Shown: positions 34,442 through 43,322, counted from the stretch's first letter. The stretch is 64,000 bases of DNA from Saccharothrix tamanrassetensis (GCF_014203665.1 NZ_JACHJN010000002.1:248001-312000), one strand, 5' to 3'. Translations and numbers: made by a program. Notes: generated by a model from the letters alone, not told the origin.

Positions 34442-35203
34442 CTAGAGCCGAGCCCGGGCGTACGCGGCGATCGCGTCACGCACCCACTCGGCCAACCCCT
34501 CGGCGTGGGCGTCGAACTGGACCTTGAAGTCCGGCGCGTCGACGTACAGCTGACCCAAGCCCGTGTAGGACTCCCGGTTCGGCGTCCAGCTGAGGCAGAT
34601 CCACCGGTAGTGCCGGTCGGTCACCTCCAGCGCCTCCGGCGCGTCGGCCGCGACACCGGCGTCGAACAGCTCGCCGTACGCCTTCGCGACGGCCCGCCAC
34701 TCCGCCATGAACTTGTCGGCGTCCTCGCGCTTCCAGTCCTGCATCCGACGCTTGCCGTCGTCGATGTGCTGTTGCGTGCAGTCGCCATAGCGCTCCACCA
34801 GCTCCGCCTCGTAGCGGGCCTGGCGGTCCGCGTCGAAGCCGTCGAACAGCTCTTCCATCTTCATGTTGTGCTCACCCCCTTCCAACTCCCGGATCGTCTT
34901 GGCGACGGTCTCGGCCAGCAGCCCCAACCGCTCCTGTTCCGCGTGCAACCACTGCTGGTGGTTGCGCAGCACGTCCACCGTGCGGTGGCGGCCGTCGAGC
35001 ACCTCGGACACCGTTTCCAGGTTCAGCCCGAGGTCGCGCAGCAGGAGGATCTGTTGGAGCCGCAGCAACTGCTCGCGCTCGTAGTACCGGTAGCCGTTGC
35101 TGCCGACCCACGCCGGTGCGAGCAGTCCGATCGAGTCGTAGTGCCGCAACGTCCGCGAAGTCACCTTCGACATCCGCGCGACCTCTGCGATCGACCAGGC
35201 CAT
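34442..35203 (-). CDS. MerR-family regulator with TipAS ligand domain
   Basis: A 253-residue TipAL-like protein. The N-terminal MerR HTH (SIAEVARMSKVTSRTLRHYD, then SIGLLAPAWVGSNGYRYYE) leads to a coiled coil (about 75-110). The TipAS domain from about residue 115 (MEELFDGFDADRQARYEAEL, RYGDCTQQ, MAEWRAVAKAYGELFDAG) binds thiopeptide or other multidrug ligands in Streptomyces. An internal ATG (MKMEELF) could give a separate TipAS form, as in tipA. Its promoter is a textbook MerR promoter (35230-35260). No efflux gene is adjacent. Confidence 0.92.
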   Translation of the reverse strand: MAWSIAEVARMSKVTSRTLRHYDSIGLLAPAWVGSNGYRYYEREQLLRLQQILLLRDLGLNLETVSEVLDGRHRTVDVLRNHQQWLHAEQERLGLLAETVAKTIRELEGGEHNMKMEELFDGFDADRQARYEAELVERYGDCTQQHIDDGKRRMQDWKREDADKFMAEWRAVAKAYGELFDAGVAADAPEALEVTDRHYRWICLSWTPNRESYTGLGQLYVDAPDFKVQFDAHAEGLAEWVRDAIAAYARARL

Positions 35204-35229
35204 GACCTGTCACCTCCCCCGCACCGACG

Positions 35230-35260
35230 ACGGTAGAGGTTGACGCAGCGTCAACGTCAA
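35230..35260 (-). promoter_or_regulatory. MerR-type promoter with 19-bp spacer and palindromic operator
   Basis: On the minus strand TTGACG (-35, 35260-35255) and TACCGT (-10, 35235-35230) are separated by exactly 19 bp. The spacer holds the perfect 8-bp-arm inverted repeat GTTGACGCAGCGTCAAC (35239-35255). MerR proteins activate such over-spaced promoters by untwisting DNA, so autoactivation by the downstream TipA-like protein is likely. Confidence 0.8.
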
Positions 35261-35274
35261 GCCGAGCCGGCAGG

Positions 35275-35823
35275 ATGGTCGGCGTGTGGACCATCGCAGG
35301 AACCCTGACCCCCGTGCCCGCCCTCGACCGGCCTGACCTCCTGGCCGACCCCGTGGTCGCCGCGCTGCGGGCGATGGCCGACGCGGACCGCCTCGCGGTC
35401 AGCGAGATCGACCCCACGCTCGCGGACACGGCCGAGTTCTGCGCGCACTACGGCTCACCGCTCGACGCCTCCGCGAACTGCGTCATCGTGGCGGGCAAGC
35501 GCGGCGACACCGTCCGGTACGCGGCGTGCGTAGTGCTCGCCACGACGAGGGCCGACGTGAACGGCGTGGTGCGCCGCCGGCTGGACGCGCGGCGGGCGTC
35601 GTTCGCGCCGATGGACGACGCGGTGGCGCTGACCGGCATGGAGTACGGCGGCATCACGCCCGTCGGGCTGCCCGCCGACTGGCCGGTGCTGCTCTCGCCC
35701 GAGGTCGCCGCCGCGCCCGAACTGGTCGTCGGCAGCGGCATCCGGGGCAGCAAGCTGCTGGTGCCCGGCGAGGTGCTGGCGAAGCTGCCCGGCGCCGAGG
35801 TGGTGGAGGGCCTGGCCCGCTGA
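35275..35823 (+). CDS. YbaK/EbsC-type aminoacyl-tRNA deacylase-like protein
   Basis: A 182-residue single-domain protein of the YbaK/ProX fold: LDASANCVIVAGKRG (65-79) with the conserved Lys, ADVNGVVRRRLDARRASFAP, TGMEYGGITPVGLP and GSGIRGSKLLV. Members hydrolyse mischarged Cys/Ala-tRNAPro in trans. The ATG at 35275 or the GTG at 35284 may be the start. It is divergent from the TipA-like gene. The 110 bases after it contain CGCCAACCC-type short repeats only. Confidence 0.88.
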   Translation: MVGVWTIAGTLTPVPALDRPDLLADPVVAALRAMADADRLAVSEIDPTLADTAEFCAHYGSPLDASANCVIVAGKRGDTVRYAACVVLATTRADVNGVVRRRLDARRASFAPMDDAVALTGMEYGGITPVGLPADWPVLLSPEVAAAPELVVGSGIRGSKLLVPGEVLAKLPGAEVVEGLAR

Positions 35824-35932
35824 CCCGCCGGCCGGCCGACCCGTCCCGCCGGCCGACACCTCGCCAACCCCGCCAACCCGCCGATCCACCAGCCCGTTCC
35901 GCCAACCCGCTGACCCGCCAACCCGCCGGTCG

Positions 35933-36451
35933 TCAGCCTGCCGGCCCCGCCGGCCCCGCCAGTCCGCCCGACAGCACCTCGCGCGCCTGGTCCGGCGTGA
36001 GGTGCCCGATCAGCACCTGCGTGGTGAGGCCGTCGGCCAGCGCCAGCAAGGTGCGGGCCTTCAACGGGTCGCCGAGCAGCCGGCTGAACATCGCCTGGAG
36101 GTCGGCGTAGCTCGCCCGCAGCACCGGAGCGAGGTGCGGGCTCACCACGGCCTGCGCGACGAACGCCAGCCACACCTTCGCCTCGGCGCGTTCCGGCAGG
36201 GCGATGGCCCGCACCGCCTCGGCGGGGCTGTCGCCCACCCGGCCGAGGATGCGCCTGCCCACCTCCTCCAGCGCGAACTTCAGCATCTCGTCCTTGGTGC
36301 GGAAGCACCGCTGCACCGCGCCGAGTGACACGTCCGCGCGGGCCGCGACGTCGCGCATGGTCACGCCTTCCAAGCCGCGCTCGTCGGCCAGCAGGCACAC
36401 CGCGTCCGCGATCACCCTGCGCCTGCCGTCCTGGTCCACCGCTCTTGGCAC
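35933..36451 (-). CDS. TetR/AcrR-family regulator
   Basis: A 172-residue protein with a TetR HTH (RRVIADAVCLLADERGLEGV, MRDVAARADVSLGAVQRCFR) and a helical ligand domain ending in a short Gly/Pro tail. It is divergent from the amidase gene, with a perfect-arm palindrome between the two, so it probably represses both. The Gln in AVQRCF replaces the usual Tyr of the recognition helix. Confidence 0.9.
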   Translation of the reverse strand: MPRAVDQDGRRRVIADAVCLLADERGLEGVTMRDVAARADVSLGAVQRCFRTKDEMLKFALEEVGRRILGRVGDSPAEAVRAIALPERAEAKVWLAFVAQAVVSPHLAPVLRASYADLQAMFSRLLGDPLKARTLLALADGLTTQVLIGHLTPDQAREVLSGGLAGPAGPAG

Positions 36452-36465
36452 CCCCGGAGTCTATG

Positions 36466-36481
36466 CGATACGTTCGTATCG
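36466..36481. promoter_or_regulatory. TetR operator between the regulator and amidase genes
   Basis: CGATACG-TT-CGTATCG has perfect 7-bp arms in the 46-bp divergent gap, 14 bases from the TetR start and 16 from the amidase start. This is ideally placed to block both. Confidence 0.75.
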
Positions 36482-36497
36482 GAATCGGGGGTGCGGG

Positions 36498-37901
36498 ATG
36501 TGGGAGTGGACGGCCGTCGACCAGGCGGCGGCGATGCGGTCGGGCGAGGTCTCGGCGGTGGAGCTGGTGCGGGCGCACCTGGACCGCATCGCGGAGGTGA
36601 ACCCGCGGCTCAACGCGGTGACGCAGCTGCTGGCGGAGCAGGCCGTGGCGCAGGCGGGGGAACTGGACCGCAGGCGCGCGGCCGGCGAGGACGTCGGTCC
36701 GCTCGCGGGCGTGCCGTTCACCGTCAAGGAGAGCATCGCCGTGCGGGGGGTGCCGACCACGCACGGCGCGTTGCGGCTCAAGGACTTCGTGGCGGTGGCC
36801 GACGCACCGCCGGTCGCCAGGCTGCGGGCGGCGGGCGCGATACCGGTCGGGCACTCCAACATGCCGACGCTCACGCTCGCCGGGATGCACACCCGCAGCG
36901 AGCTGTTCGGCGACACCCTCAACCCGTGGGACGCCGGCGTCACGCCCGGTGGCTCCAGCGGCGGTGACGGCGTCGCGGTGGCCACCGGCATGGCCGCGCT
37001 GGGGCTGGGCAACGACTCCGGCGGCTCGGTGCGCATCCCGGCGTCGTTCTGCGGCGTCACGGCGCTCAAGCCGACCTACGGCCGGTTCGCCGCCGACCAC
37101 CGGCTGCGCCCGGAGGACGAGCCGCCGCTGGGCTCGCAGCTGTTCGTGGTGGACGGGCCGCTGGCGCGCACGGTCGCCGACCTGCGGGCGTCGTTCGAGG
37201 TGCTCGCCGGCACGTCGCCGCGCGACCCGCGCGCGGTGCCCGTCCCGTTGCGCGGCGAACCGGTCCCGCACCGGGTCGCGGTGGTCGCCGATCCCGGCGG
37301 CCGGGGCGTGCACCCGACCGTGCGGGCGGCGGTGGAACGGGCCGCCGGCGCGCTGTCCGACGCCGGGTACGAGGTGGTCGAGGTGCCCGACGTGCCGGTG
37401 CTGGACGAGGCGCTCTCGGCGTACGGGCACCTGCTGATGACCGAGTTCACCCCCGCCTGGCCGGTGGTCCGCACGCTGCTCGGCGAGGGCGGCCACCGGT
37501 ACATCGAGATGTCGATGGCGAAGGCGCGTCCGGTGGACCTCGGCGGGTACCTGCGGCTCACCGGCGTGGTGTTGGCCGTGAAGCGGGCGTGGGCGGAGTT
37601 CCTGGACCGGTACCCGCTGCTGCTCGGGCCGGTGTTCACCGAGCCGCCGGTGGAGCCGGGCGTCGAGTCCCGCGACACCGCCGGGCACGAGCTGGTGGGC
37701 AACGCGATGCGGCTGTGCACCGCGACCAGCTTCGCCGGGCTGCCCGCCGTGGCGGTGCCGACCGGCCTGGCCGACGGGCTGCCCACCGGCGTGCAGCTGA
37801 TCGGCCGCGCCTACCGGGAGGACGTGTGCCTGGACGCGGCGGCGGCGGTGGAGCAGCGGCTCGGCGTGCTCACGCCGGTGCGTACGCCCGCAGGAAGCTG
37901 A
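36498..37901 (+). CDS. Amidase (amidase signature family)
   Basis: A 467-residue enzyme with the Ser-cisSer-Lys triad: Lys77 in FTVKES, the cis-Ser in TPGGSSGGDG and the nucleophile in DSGGSVRIPASFCG. It hydrolyses carboxylic amides; the substrate is unknown. The ATG at 36498 is chosen because the frame upstream runs through the palindrome and the TetR gene. It is probably induced when the adjacent TetR protein binds a small molecule. Its last 32 bases overlap the convergent LOG gene. Confidence 0.9.
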   Translation: MWEWTAVDQAAAMRSGEVSAVELVRAHLDRIAEVNPRLNAVTQLLAEQAVAQAGELDRRRAAGEDVGPLAGVPFTVKESIAVRGVPTTHGALRLKDFVAVADAPPVARLRAAGAIPVGHSNMPTLTLAGMHTRSELFGDTLNPWDAGVTPGGSSGGDGVAVATGMAALGLGNDSGGSVRIPASFCGVTALKPTYGRFAADHRLRPEDEPPLGSQLFVVDGPLARTVADLRASFEVLAGTSPRDPRAVPVPLRGEPVPHRVAVVADPGGRGVHPTVRAAVERAAGALSDAGYEVVEVPDVPVLDEALSAYGHLLMTEFTPAWPVVRTLLGEGGHRYIEMSMAKARPVDLGGYLRLTGVVLAVKRAWAEFLDRYPLLLGPVFTEPPVEPGVESRDTAGHELVGNAMRLCTATSFAGLPAVAVPTGLADGLPTGVQLIGRAYREDVCLDAAAAVEQRLGVLTPVRTPAGS

Positions 37902-38940
37902 CGGCCTCGGCCACGTCGTCGGTCACCAGGATCCAGCGCTCGGCCTCCCGGCCGCGGGCGAGCCGCCGCACCAGCGGCGCGACGGGCACCTCGTGCACCC
38001 AGAAGTCCTCGCCCAGGAACACCATCGGCGCGGCCGGGCCGACCGAGCCGTAGTGGTTCTGGGTGTAGTCCTGGAACACCTCCTGCACGGTGCCCGCGCT
38101 GCCCGGCGTGTAGACGATGCCGCCGGTCGCGACCGTGAGCAGGCCCTCCTCGCGCACCGAGTTGGCGAAGTACTTGGCGTGCGCCTCGCACGCGGGGTTC
38201 GGCGGCTCGTGGCCGTAGAACCAGGTCGGGATGCCGATCGTGCGCGGCCGGTCGAACGCCGGCAGGTCCGCCGGGAACGCCGCGAGCCACCGCCCGATGG
38301 ACTCCGCGTCACCGCCGAACCTCGGCGCCCGGGCCAGGTCGCGCAGCACCCCGGCGTCCTCGCCGACCCGCACCCCCAGCGGCACGGCCTCCATCGCGCC
38401 CGGCCCGCCGCCGGTCAGCACGGTGAACCCGGCCGCGCCCAGCGCCGCGCCCAACCGGACCGCGCGCCGGTAGCCCTCCGTGTCGCGGCCCAGCGCGTGC
38501 CCGCCCATCACCGCGACCGGCGAGCCCTCCAACGCCTCGTCCAGGGCTTCGGTGACGGCGTGGTCGTGCAGGCGCTCGGCGAGGGCGTGCAGCGGGTCCG
38601 GGTGGTGGCCCTGCTGCTTGCTGTGCCGGTAGATGCGGGCGTCCGGGGTGTCGGCGTAGGACTCGGGTCGGGCCGGGTCGAAGCCGGCGAACAGCTCGGC
38701 AGGCGTGTAGAGGGCCGACCGGTACACCGAGTACGGCACGTCCGGGATGTTCGGGAACACCAGCGCGCCCGCCGCGTCCGCCCGCCGCTGCACCGAGGGC
38801 GACAGCACGCACCCCAGGAACAACGCCCCGTCCAGCGGAACCCGCAGGTCCTCGCCGCTCAGGTCCATCCCCACGAGGACCGCGCCCCGCAGGTGGGCGG
38901 CGGCGCGGACCTGCTCCGGATCCTTGTACTCGGTGCGCAC
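37870..38940 (-). CDS. LOG-like Rossmann protein (nucleotide phosphoribohydrolase-like)
   Basis: A 356-residue protein. Residues from about 140 carry the LOG fold: AVMGGHALGRDT, VLTGGGPGAMEAVPLG and TPGSAGTVQEVF in the place of the PGGxGTxxE motif. The Gly-Gly of PGG is changed to GS, but the catalytic Glu is kept. LOG enzymes release cytokinin or other bases from nucleoside monophosphates. The first 130 residues (ALFLGCVLSPSVQRRADAAG, FPNIPDVPYSVYRSALYTP) are an extension found in a longer subgroup. Confidence 0.82.
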   Translation of the reverse strand: MRTEYKDPEQVRAAAHLRGAVLVGMDLSGEDLRVPLDGALFLGCVLSPSVQRRADAAGALVFPNIPDVPYSVYRSALYTPAELFAGFDPARPESYADTPDARIYRHSKQQGHHPDPLHALAERLHDHAVTEALDEALEGSPVAVMGGHALGRDTEGYRRAVRLGAALGAAGFTVLTGGGPGAMEAVPLGVRVGEDAGVLRDLARAPRFGGDAESIGRWLAAFPADLPAFDRPRTIGIPTWFYGHEPPNPACEAHAKYFANSVREEGLLTVATGGIVYTPGSAGTVQEVFQDYTQNHYGSVGPAAPMVFLGEDFWVHEVPVAPLVRRLARGREAERWILVTDDVAEAVSFLRAYAPA

Positions 38941-38995
38941 GCGCGCAGCCTACGGCTCCCGGTGCGCCACCGATCGGACGACTCGGCCGGCCCGG

Positions 38996-39871
38996 CTAGA
39001 AGATGACGGTCTGGTTGCCGTGCACCAGGACCCGGTCCTCCAGGTGCCAGCGCAGACCGCGCGCCAGCACCACCTTCTCGATGTCCCGCCCCTTGCGCAC
39101 CATGTCGGGGATCGAGTCGGTGTGGTCCACCCGGATCACGTCCTGCTCGATGATCGGGCCTTGGTCCAGCTCGGCGGTCACGTAGTGGCAGGTGGCGCCG
39201 ACCAGCTTCACGCCCCGGCCGTGCGCCTGGTGGTACGGCCGGGCGCCGACGAACGACGGCAGGAAGCTGTGGTGGATGTTCAGCGCCCGCCCCGCCCAGT
39301 CCGCGCACAGCTCGGTCGGCAGGATCTGCATGAACCGCGCCAGCACCACGGCGTGCGGCCGGTGCACGTCCACCAGCTGCCGCAGCTGGGCGAACGCCGC
39401 CTGCCTGCCCTCGGGGTCGTTCGCCGGGAACGGCACGTGGTGGAACGGGATGCCGTGCGCCCGGGTGATGCCCGCCAGGTCGGAGTGGTTGCCGATCACC
39501 GCCGACACGTCCACGTCCAGCTCGTGCGAGGCGACCCGCCCCAGCAGGTCGTACAGGCAGTGCCCCTCCTTGGACACCAGCAGCACCACGCGCCGGCGCT
39601 CGCCGGTGTCGGTGACCCGCCAGTTGGCGTTCGCGCCCAGCTCGCGGGCGATCCGGCCGAACCGCTCGCGCAGCTCCGCCACGCCGAACGGCAGCGAGTC
39701 CGCGCGCACCTCCTGGCGGGTGAAGAACCAGTTGGTCGTCGGGTCCGTGTGGTAGGCCGCCTCGATGATCCAGCCGCCGTGCTCGGCCAGGAACGAGGAG
39801 ATCCTGGCCACGATGCCGGTGCGGTCCGGGCAGCCGAAGGTGATCACGTAGCGTCGTTCGGGCTGAGGCAC
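38996..39871 (-). CDS. purU: Formyltetrahydrofolate deformylase
   Basis: A 291-residue enzyme. An N-terminal ACT domain (ITFGCPDRTGIVARISSFLA) is joined to a formyltransferase-like catalytic domain with the triad motifs NIHHSFLPSF (Asn, His) and ATCHYVTAELDQGPII (Asp). It hydrolyses 10-formyl-THF to THF and formate, balancing one-carbon units for purine synthesis. It is in the same direction as the mycothiol-dependent enzyme gene upstream, 13 bp apart. Confidence 0.95.
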   Translation of the reverse strand: MPQPERRYVITFGCPDRTGIVARISSFLAEHGGWIIEAAYHTDPTTNWFFTRQEVRADSLPFGVAELRERFGRIARELGANANWRVTDTGERRRVVLLVSKEGHCLYDLLGRVASHELDVDVSAVIGNHSDLAGITRAHGIPFHHVPFPANDPEGRQAAFAQLRQLVDVHRPHAVVLARFMQILPTELCADWAGRALNIHHSFLPSFVGARPYHQAHGRGVKLVGATCHYVTAELDQGPIIEQDVIRVDHTDSIPDMVRKGRDIEKVVLARGLRWHLEDRVLVHGNQTVIF

Positions 39872-39884
39872 GGTTCAGCAGTAT

Positions 39885-40619
39885 CTACGGTCGGGGCAGC
39901 GCGTCGAGCAGCGACCTGTCGCCGGTCACGATCGCGCCGCTGGGCCGGCCCCACGCCACCCGGTAGAGCGCGTCGGCGGTGCCCGCGACCGCGGTGTCCC
40001 CGTCGGTCGCCGCGTCGGTGATCGGGCCCGCCACCGGAGCCTCGCCGGGCGCGACGCGCAGCTCCCACGCCCGGCCCGCGTCGGCGGCGTGGAACAGCAG
40101 CCGGCCCTCCCGTTCGATCGGGCTGCGCCGAGCGGCCCGCACCAGCAGCCGGGTCAGGTACTCGTCCACGCCGTCGGCCGCGAACTCGGAGTCGAACAGC
40201 AGGGTCGGCACCTCGGGGCCGTGCAGGGCGTGCTCGACGTCCAGCCGGTGGACGGCGGTCTCGTGGGCCAGCCGGCGCGCCCAGAAACCGACCGTCTTCG
40301 GCCCGGCGAACGTCCACGCCGGCGTGTCCGGGTCGGCCTCGGCCAGCACGTGGTCCAGCTCGGTGAACCGGTCGTCCCACCACGCCAGCAGGTCCTCCCA
40401 GCCCTCCGGGCGGGGCTCGGCGTGCGGGCGCTCGCCGTCGGCCGGGGTGCGCAGGGCGGCCAGTCCCCAGGAGTAGGCGCCCGCCAGGTGGCGCACCAGC
40501 TCGTGCACGTTCCAGCCGGGGCAGGTGGGCACCGGCGCCTCCGGCCCGGCGGCGGTCGCGGCGGCGCGCAGCGCCAGGTACTGGGCGCGCGCGTGGGTGA
40601 GGAAGTCCTGGTGTTCCAC
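39885..40619 (-). CDS. Maleylpyruvate isomerase-family, mycothiol-dependent protein
   Basis: A 244-residue DinB/MDMPI-fold protein with VPTCPGWNVHELVRHLAGAY (about 30-49), a metal-binding His, and ARRLAHETAVHRLDVEHAL carrying the second His pair. The C-terminal MDMPI_C domain ends in ALYRVAWGRPSG. Such enzymes use mycothiol, made by the mshA pathway also present here. The individual substrate is unknown. Confidence 0.88.
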   Translation of the reverse strand: MEHQDFLTHARAQYLALRAAATAAGPEAPVPTCPGWNVHELVRHLAGAYSWGLAALRTPADGERPHAEPRPEGWEDLLAWWDDRFTELDHVLAEADPDTPAWTFAGPKTVGFWARRLAHETAVHRLDVEHALHGPEVPTLLFDSEFAADGVDEYLTRLLVRAARRSPIEREGRLLFHAADAGRAWELRVAPGEAPVAGPITDAATDGDTAVAGTADALYRVAWGRPSGAIVTGDRSLLDALPRP

Positions 40620-40637
40620 CCCTTCGACCTTAGAGGG

Positions 40638-41447
40638 TCAGCGCGGCCGGACGGACTCCCAAGGCACGGTCACCTCGCCCAGCCGCCACCGCTTCCGGCC
40701 GTCCAGCACCGGCCAGCCGCGCCGGGCCAGCAGGGTGATCGTCTCCACCCAGCGGGCGCGCGGTCCGAACGGGGCGAACGTGGCGGCGGTGGCCCAGCAC
40801 GCGTCGAGTTCGGTGAGCAGGGCGTGCACGCGCTCGCCGGGCACGTTGCGGTGGATCAACGCCTTGGGCAGCCGTTCGGCGAGGTCGCCCGGAGTCTCCA
40901 GGTCGGCGGGCAGGCAGGAGAAGGTGAACGTCCGCGGACCGTCCGCGGTGAGCGCGACCCACGAGCAGCGCCGGCCGATCTCGTCGCACGTGCCTTCCAC
41001 CAGCACGCCGCCGGGCGCGAGGCGGCCGAGCATGGTCGCCCACGCTTCCGCCGCCTGTTCCTCGGTGTACTGGCGGAGCACGTTGAACGCGCGCAGCAGC
41101 AGCGGACGGCGTCCGGCGAGTTCGAAACCGCCGCGCCGGAACTCCAGCCGGGGAGGGTCGGCCGCTGCTTCACCCGCCGCGACGCGTTCGGCGTCCAGCT
41201 CCAGCCCGAGCACGCGCAGCTCCGGGTTGAGCGGGCGCAGCCGGGCCGCCAGCTCGACCGTGGTCACCGGGGAGGAGCCGTAGCCCAGGTCGACCACCAA
41301 GGGGTCGTCGGATCGTTCGACGAGCGCGCGGTAGGTGTGGTGGACCCACCGGTCGACCCGGCGGAGGCGGTTCGGGTTGGTCGTTCCCCTGGTCGGCAGG
41401 CCGAGCGCACGGGCCCGGCCCGCGGCTAGGCGCGGCGGGCGAGCCAT
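40638..41447 (-). CDS. Class I SAM-dependent methyltransferase
   Basis: A 269-residue protein. The SAM-binding motif appears as VVDLGYGSSPVTTVELAARL and the second acidic position as VLGLELDAERV. NVLRQYTEEQAAEAW and GGVLVEGTCDEIGRR follow. The substrate is unknown. The ATG at 41447 is preferred, giving a 22-base overlap with the end of the DUF2505 gene, so the two are coupled. Confidence 0.85.
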   Translation of the reverse strand: MARPPRLAAGRARALGLPTRGTTNPNRLRRVDRWVHHTYRALVERSDDPLVVDLGYGSSPVTTVELAARLRPLNPELRVLGLELDAERVAAGEAAADPPRLEFRRGGFELAGRRPLLLRAFNVLRQYTEEQAAEAWATMLGRLAPGGVLVEGTCDEIGRRCSWVALTADGPRTFTFSCLPADLETPGDLAERLPKALIHRNVPGERVHALLTELDACWATAATFAPFGPRARWVETITLLARRGWPVLDGRKRWRLGEVTVPWESVRPR

Positions 41448-41923
41448 TCGGTGGTGAACTCGGCTTCCTTGTCCAGCAGCAGGGCCACCTGCTCGGCGAT
41501 CAGCGACTCCAGCTTGCCGCCGATCAGCGGGATACCCACCTTGACCTGACCCACGAGGGTGAGTTCGCTGCCGTTCCCGGCCACGTCGGCCAGCGTGATC
41601 GTGCCGTCCAGCCGCCCCGGCACGCCGTTCAGGGTCACCTCGACGGTCCCGGTGTGCCCGGCCTCGGTCCACGACTCGGCGCGGTCGATCACCAGGTCGC
41701 CGCCCAGCACCCCGCGCGCCACCGAAGGCAGCTTGTCGGCGGGCACACCTTGCTTGAGCTGGTACGACGTCGTCGCGTCGGTCCGGGTGAACGCCACCAG
41801 CGCGGCGTCACTGCCGCCCAGGACGTCCAGTCGGTCGCGCAGGTAGGTCTCGTCCACCAGGGCGGCGTACACGTCCGACGCGGGCCAGCGGGACGTCGTC
41901 AGGTGCTCGATGCGGCGTGCCAT
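41426..41923 (-). CDS. DUF2505 (SRPBCC-like) protein
   Basis: A 165-residue protein. It begins MARRIEHLTTSRWPASDVYA and ends LESLIAEQVALLLDKEAEF, the pattern of DUF2505, a START-like lipid-binding fold. The function is unknown. The ATG at 41923 is chosen because residues before it are shadow of murB. It is divergent from murB across 25 bp. Confidence 0.88.
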   Translation of the reverse strand: MARRIEHLTTSRWPASDVYAALVDETYLRDRLDVLGGSDAALVAFTRTDATTSYQLKQGVPADKLPSVARGVLGGDLVIDRAESWTEAGHTGTVEVTLNGVPGRLDGTITLADVAGNGSELTLVGQVKVGIPLIGGKLESLIAEQVALLLDKEAEFTTEWLARRA

Positions 41924-41948
41924 GGCGCGGAGGCTACCGTTGACGGCC

Positions 41949-43043
41949 GTGACCACCCCGCTGTCCAGTGCCCAGGTGCGCGTCCGCGTGCCGCTCGCCG
42001 AGCGCACCACGCTGCGGCTCGGTGGCCCGGCGGCGCGGTTCGTGCGCGCGGCCACGGCTGCCGAGCTGGTCGAAGCCGTGCGCGCGCTCGACGCGTCCGG
42101 CGAGCCCGTGCTGCTGCTCGGTGGCGGATCGAACCTGGTGATCTCCGATGCGGGCTTCGCGGGGACCGTCGTGCAGGTCGGCACCCAGGGGCGCCGCCTG
42201 GACCCGCTGGGGGACGGGCTGGTGCAGCTCACCGTGGAGGCGGGCGAGGACTGGGACTCCGTCGTCGCCGAGGCCGTGTCGCAGGGGCTGGGCGGGCTGG
42301 AGTGCCTGTCCGGCGTCCCGGGGCTGGTCGGCGCCACGCCCGTGCAGAACGTCGGGGCCTACGGCGTGGAGATCTCGCAGGTCCTGACGTCGGTCGACCT
42401 GCTGGACCGCCGTACCGGGCGGGTGCACCAGCTGCCGGCCGAGTCGCTGGGGTTGGCCTACCGGACGAGTGTGCTCAAGGGCACCGACCAGGCGGTCGTG
42501 CTGCGGGCGCGGTTCGCGCTGACGTCGGGCGGTCAGTCCGCGCCCATCCGGTACGCCGAGCTGGCTCGCGTCCTGGGGGTTCCGCAGGGGGCCCGGGTGC
42601 CTGCCGACGCGGCCCGCAAGGCGGTGCTGGAGTTGCGGCGCGGCAAGGGGATGGTGCTCGACGCGGCCGACCACGACACGTGGAGCGCGGGGTCGTTCTT
42701 CACCAACCCGCTGCTGGACGACTCGACGCTGGCCGGCGTGCTGATCCGGATCGCCGAGCGGCTGGGCCGCCACATCGAGGTGCCGACCTACCCGGCGGGT
42801 GCCGGGCACCACAAGCTCTCCGCGGCCTGGCTGATCGAACGGGCCGGGTTCACCAAGGGGCATCGCGGTGCGGGCGGCCGGGTCGGGCTGTCGAGCAAGC
42901 ACACGCTGGCCCTGACCAACCGCGGCGGGGCGTCCACCCAGGACCTGCTCGACCTGGCCCGTGAGGTCCGCGACGGCGTGCGGACGGCCTTCGGCGTGGA
43001 ACTCCACCCCGAACCGGTGCTGGTGGGCTGCGACCTGTCGTGA
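41949..43043 (+). CDS. murB: UDP-N-acetylenolpyruvoylglucosamine reductase
   Basis: A 364-residue enzyme that reduces UDP-GlcNAc-enolpyruvate to UDP-MurNAc with NADPH and FAD. The FAD motif is LLLGGGSNLVISDAGF. VPGLVGATPVQNVGAYGVE follows, and the catalytic Ser lies in WSAGSFFTNP. It has the long type I insertion. The GTG at 41949 is supported by a -10-like TACCGT at 41935-41940, implying a leaderless mRNA. Its position before the L,D-transpeptidase matches mycobacterial Rv0482/Rv0483. Confidence 0.95.
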   Translation: MTTPLSSAQVRVRVPLAERTTLRLGGPAARFVRAATAAELVEAVRALDASGEPVLLLGGGSNLVISDAGFAGTVVQVGTQGRRLDPLGDGLVQLTVEAGEDWDSVVAEAVSQGLGGLECLSGVPGLVGATPVQNVGAYGVEISQVLTSVDLLDRRTGRVHQLPAESLGLAYRTSVLKGTDQAVVLRARFALTSGGQSAPIRYAELARVLGVPQGARVPADAARKAVLELRRGKGMVLDAADHDTWSAGSFFTNPLLDDSTLAGVLIRIAERLGRHIEVPTYPAGAGHHKLSAAWLIERAGFTKGHRGAGGRVGLSSKHTLALTNRGGASTQDLLDLAREVRDGVRTAFGVELHPEPVLVGCDLS

Positions 43044-43080
43044 GCCCGCGTCCCGTGACGGATAGCGCGCCGATCCCGTT

Positions 43081-43260
43081 GTGCGGCAAGGCACTCGTGC
43101 GCTCGGCAACCTGAGCATCCGGCTCGACGCCGCACTGCTCGAAGGGGACGCCGAGTTCACCACCGTCGACCACGCCTGCGCGCCGGCGGCGTGCCGGGAA
43201 GCGGTGCGTTCGGGAAGCGATGGGGGAAACGGCAGAACGGCCGAACGGCCGAACGGGTGA
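43081..43260 (+). CDS. Possible 59-aa protein downstream of murB
   Basis: A GTG-initiated 60-codon frame with strong GC at third positions through the first 45 codons (ALGNLSIRLDAALLEGDAEF, then TTVDHACAPAACREAV), after which it becomes Gly/Arg-rich. It has no recognised family and no clear SD. It may be genuine or chance; the 280-bp gap holds nothing else. Confidence 0.35.
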   Translation: MRQGTRALGNLSIRLDAALLEGDAEFTTVDHACAPAACREAVRSGSDGGNGRTAERPNG

Positions 43261-43322
43261 CTGCGTGTGACGAATTCTGACTCCTCGCGTTTCATGGAGG
43301 TCAGAGGTAGTTGGAGGTCGTC

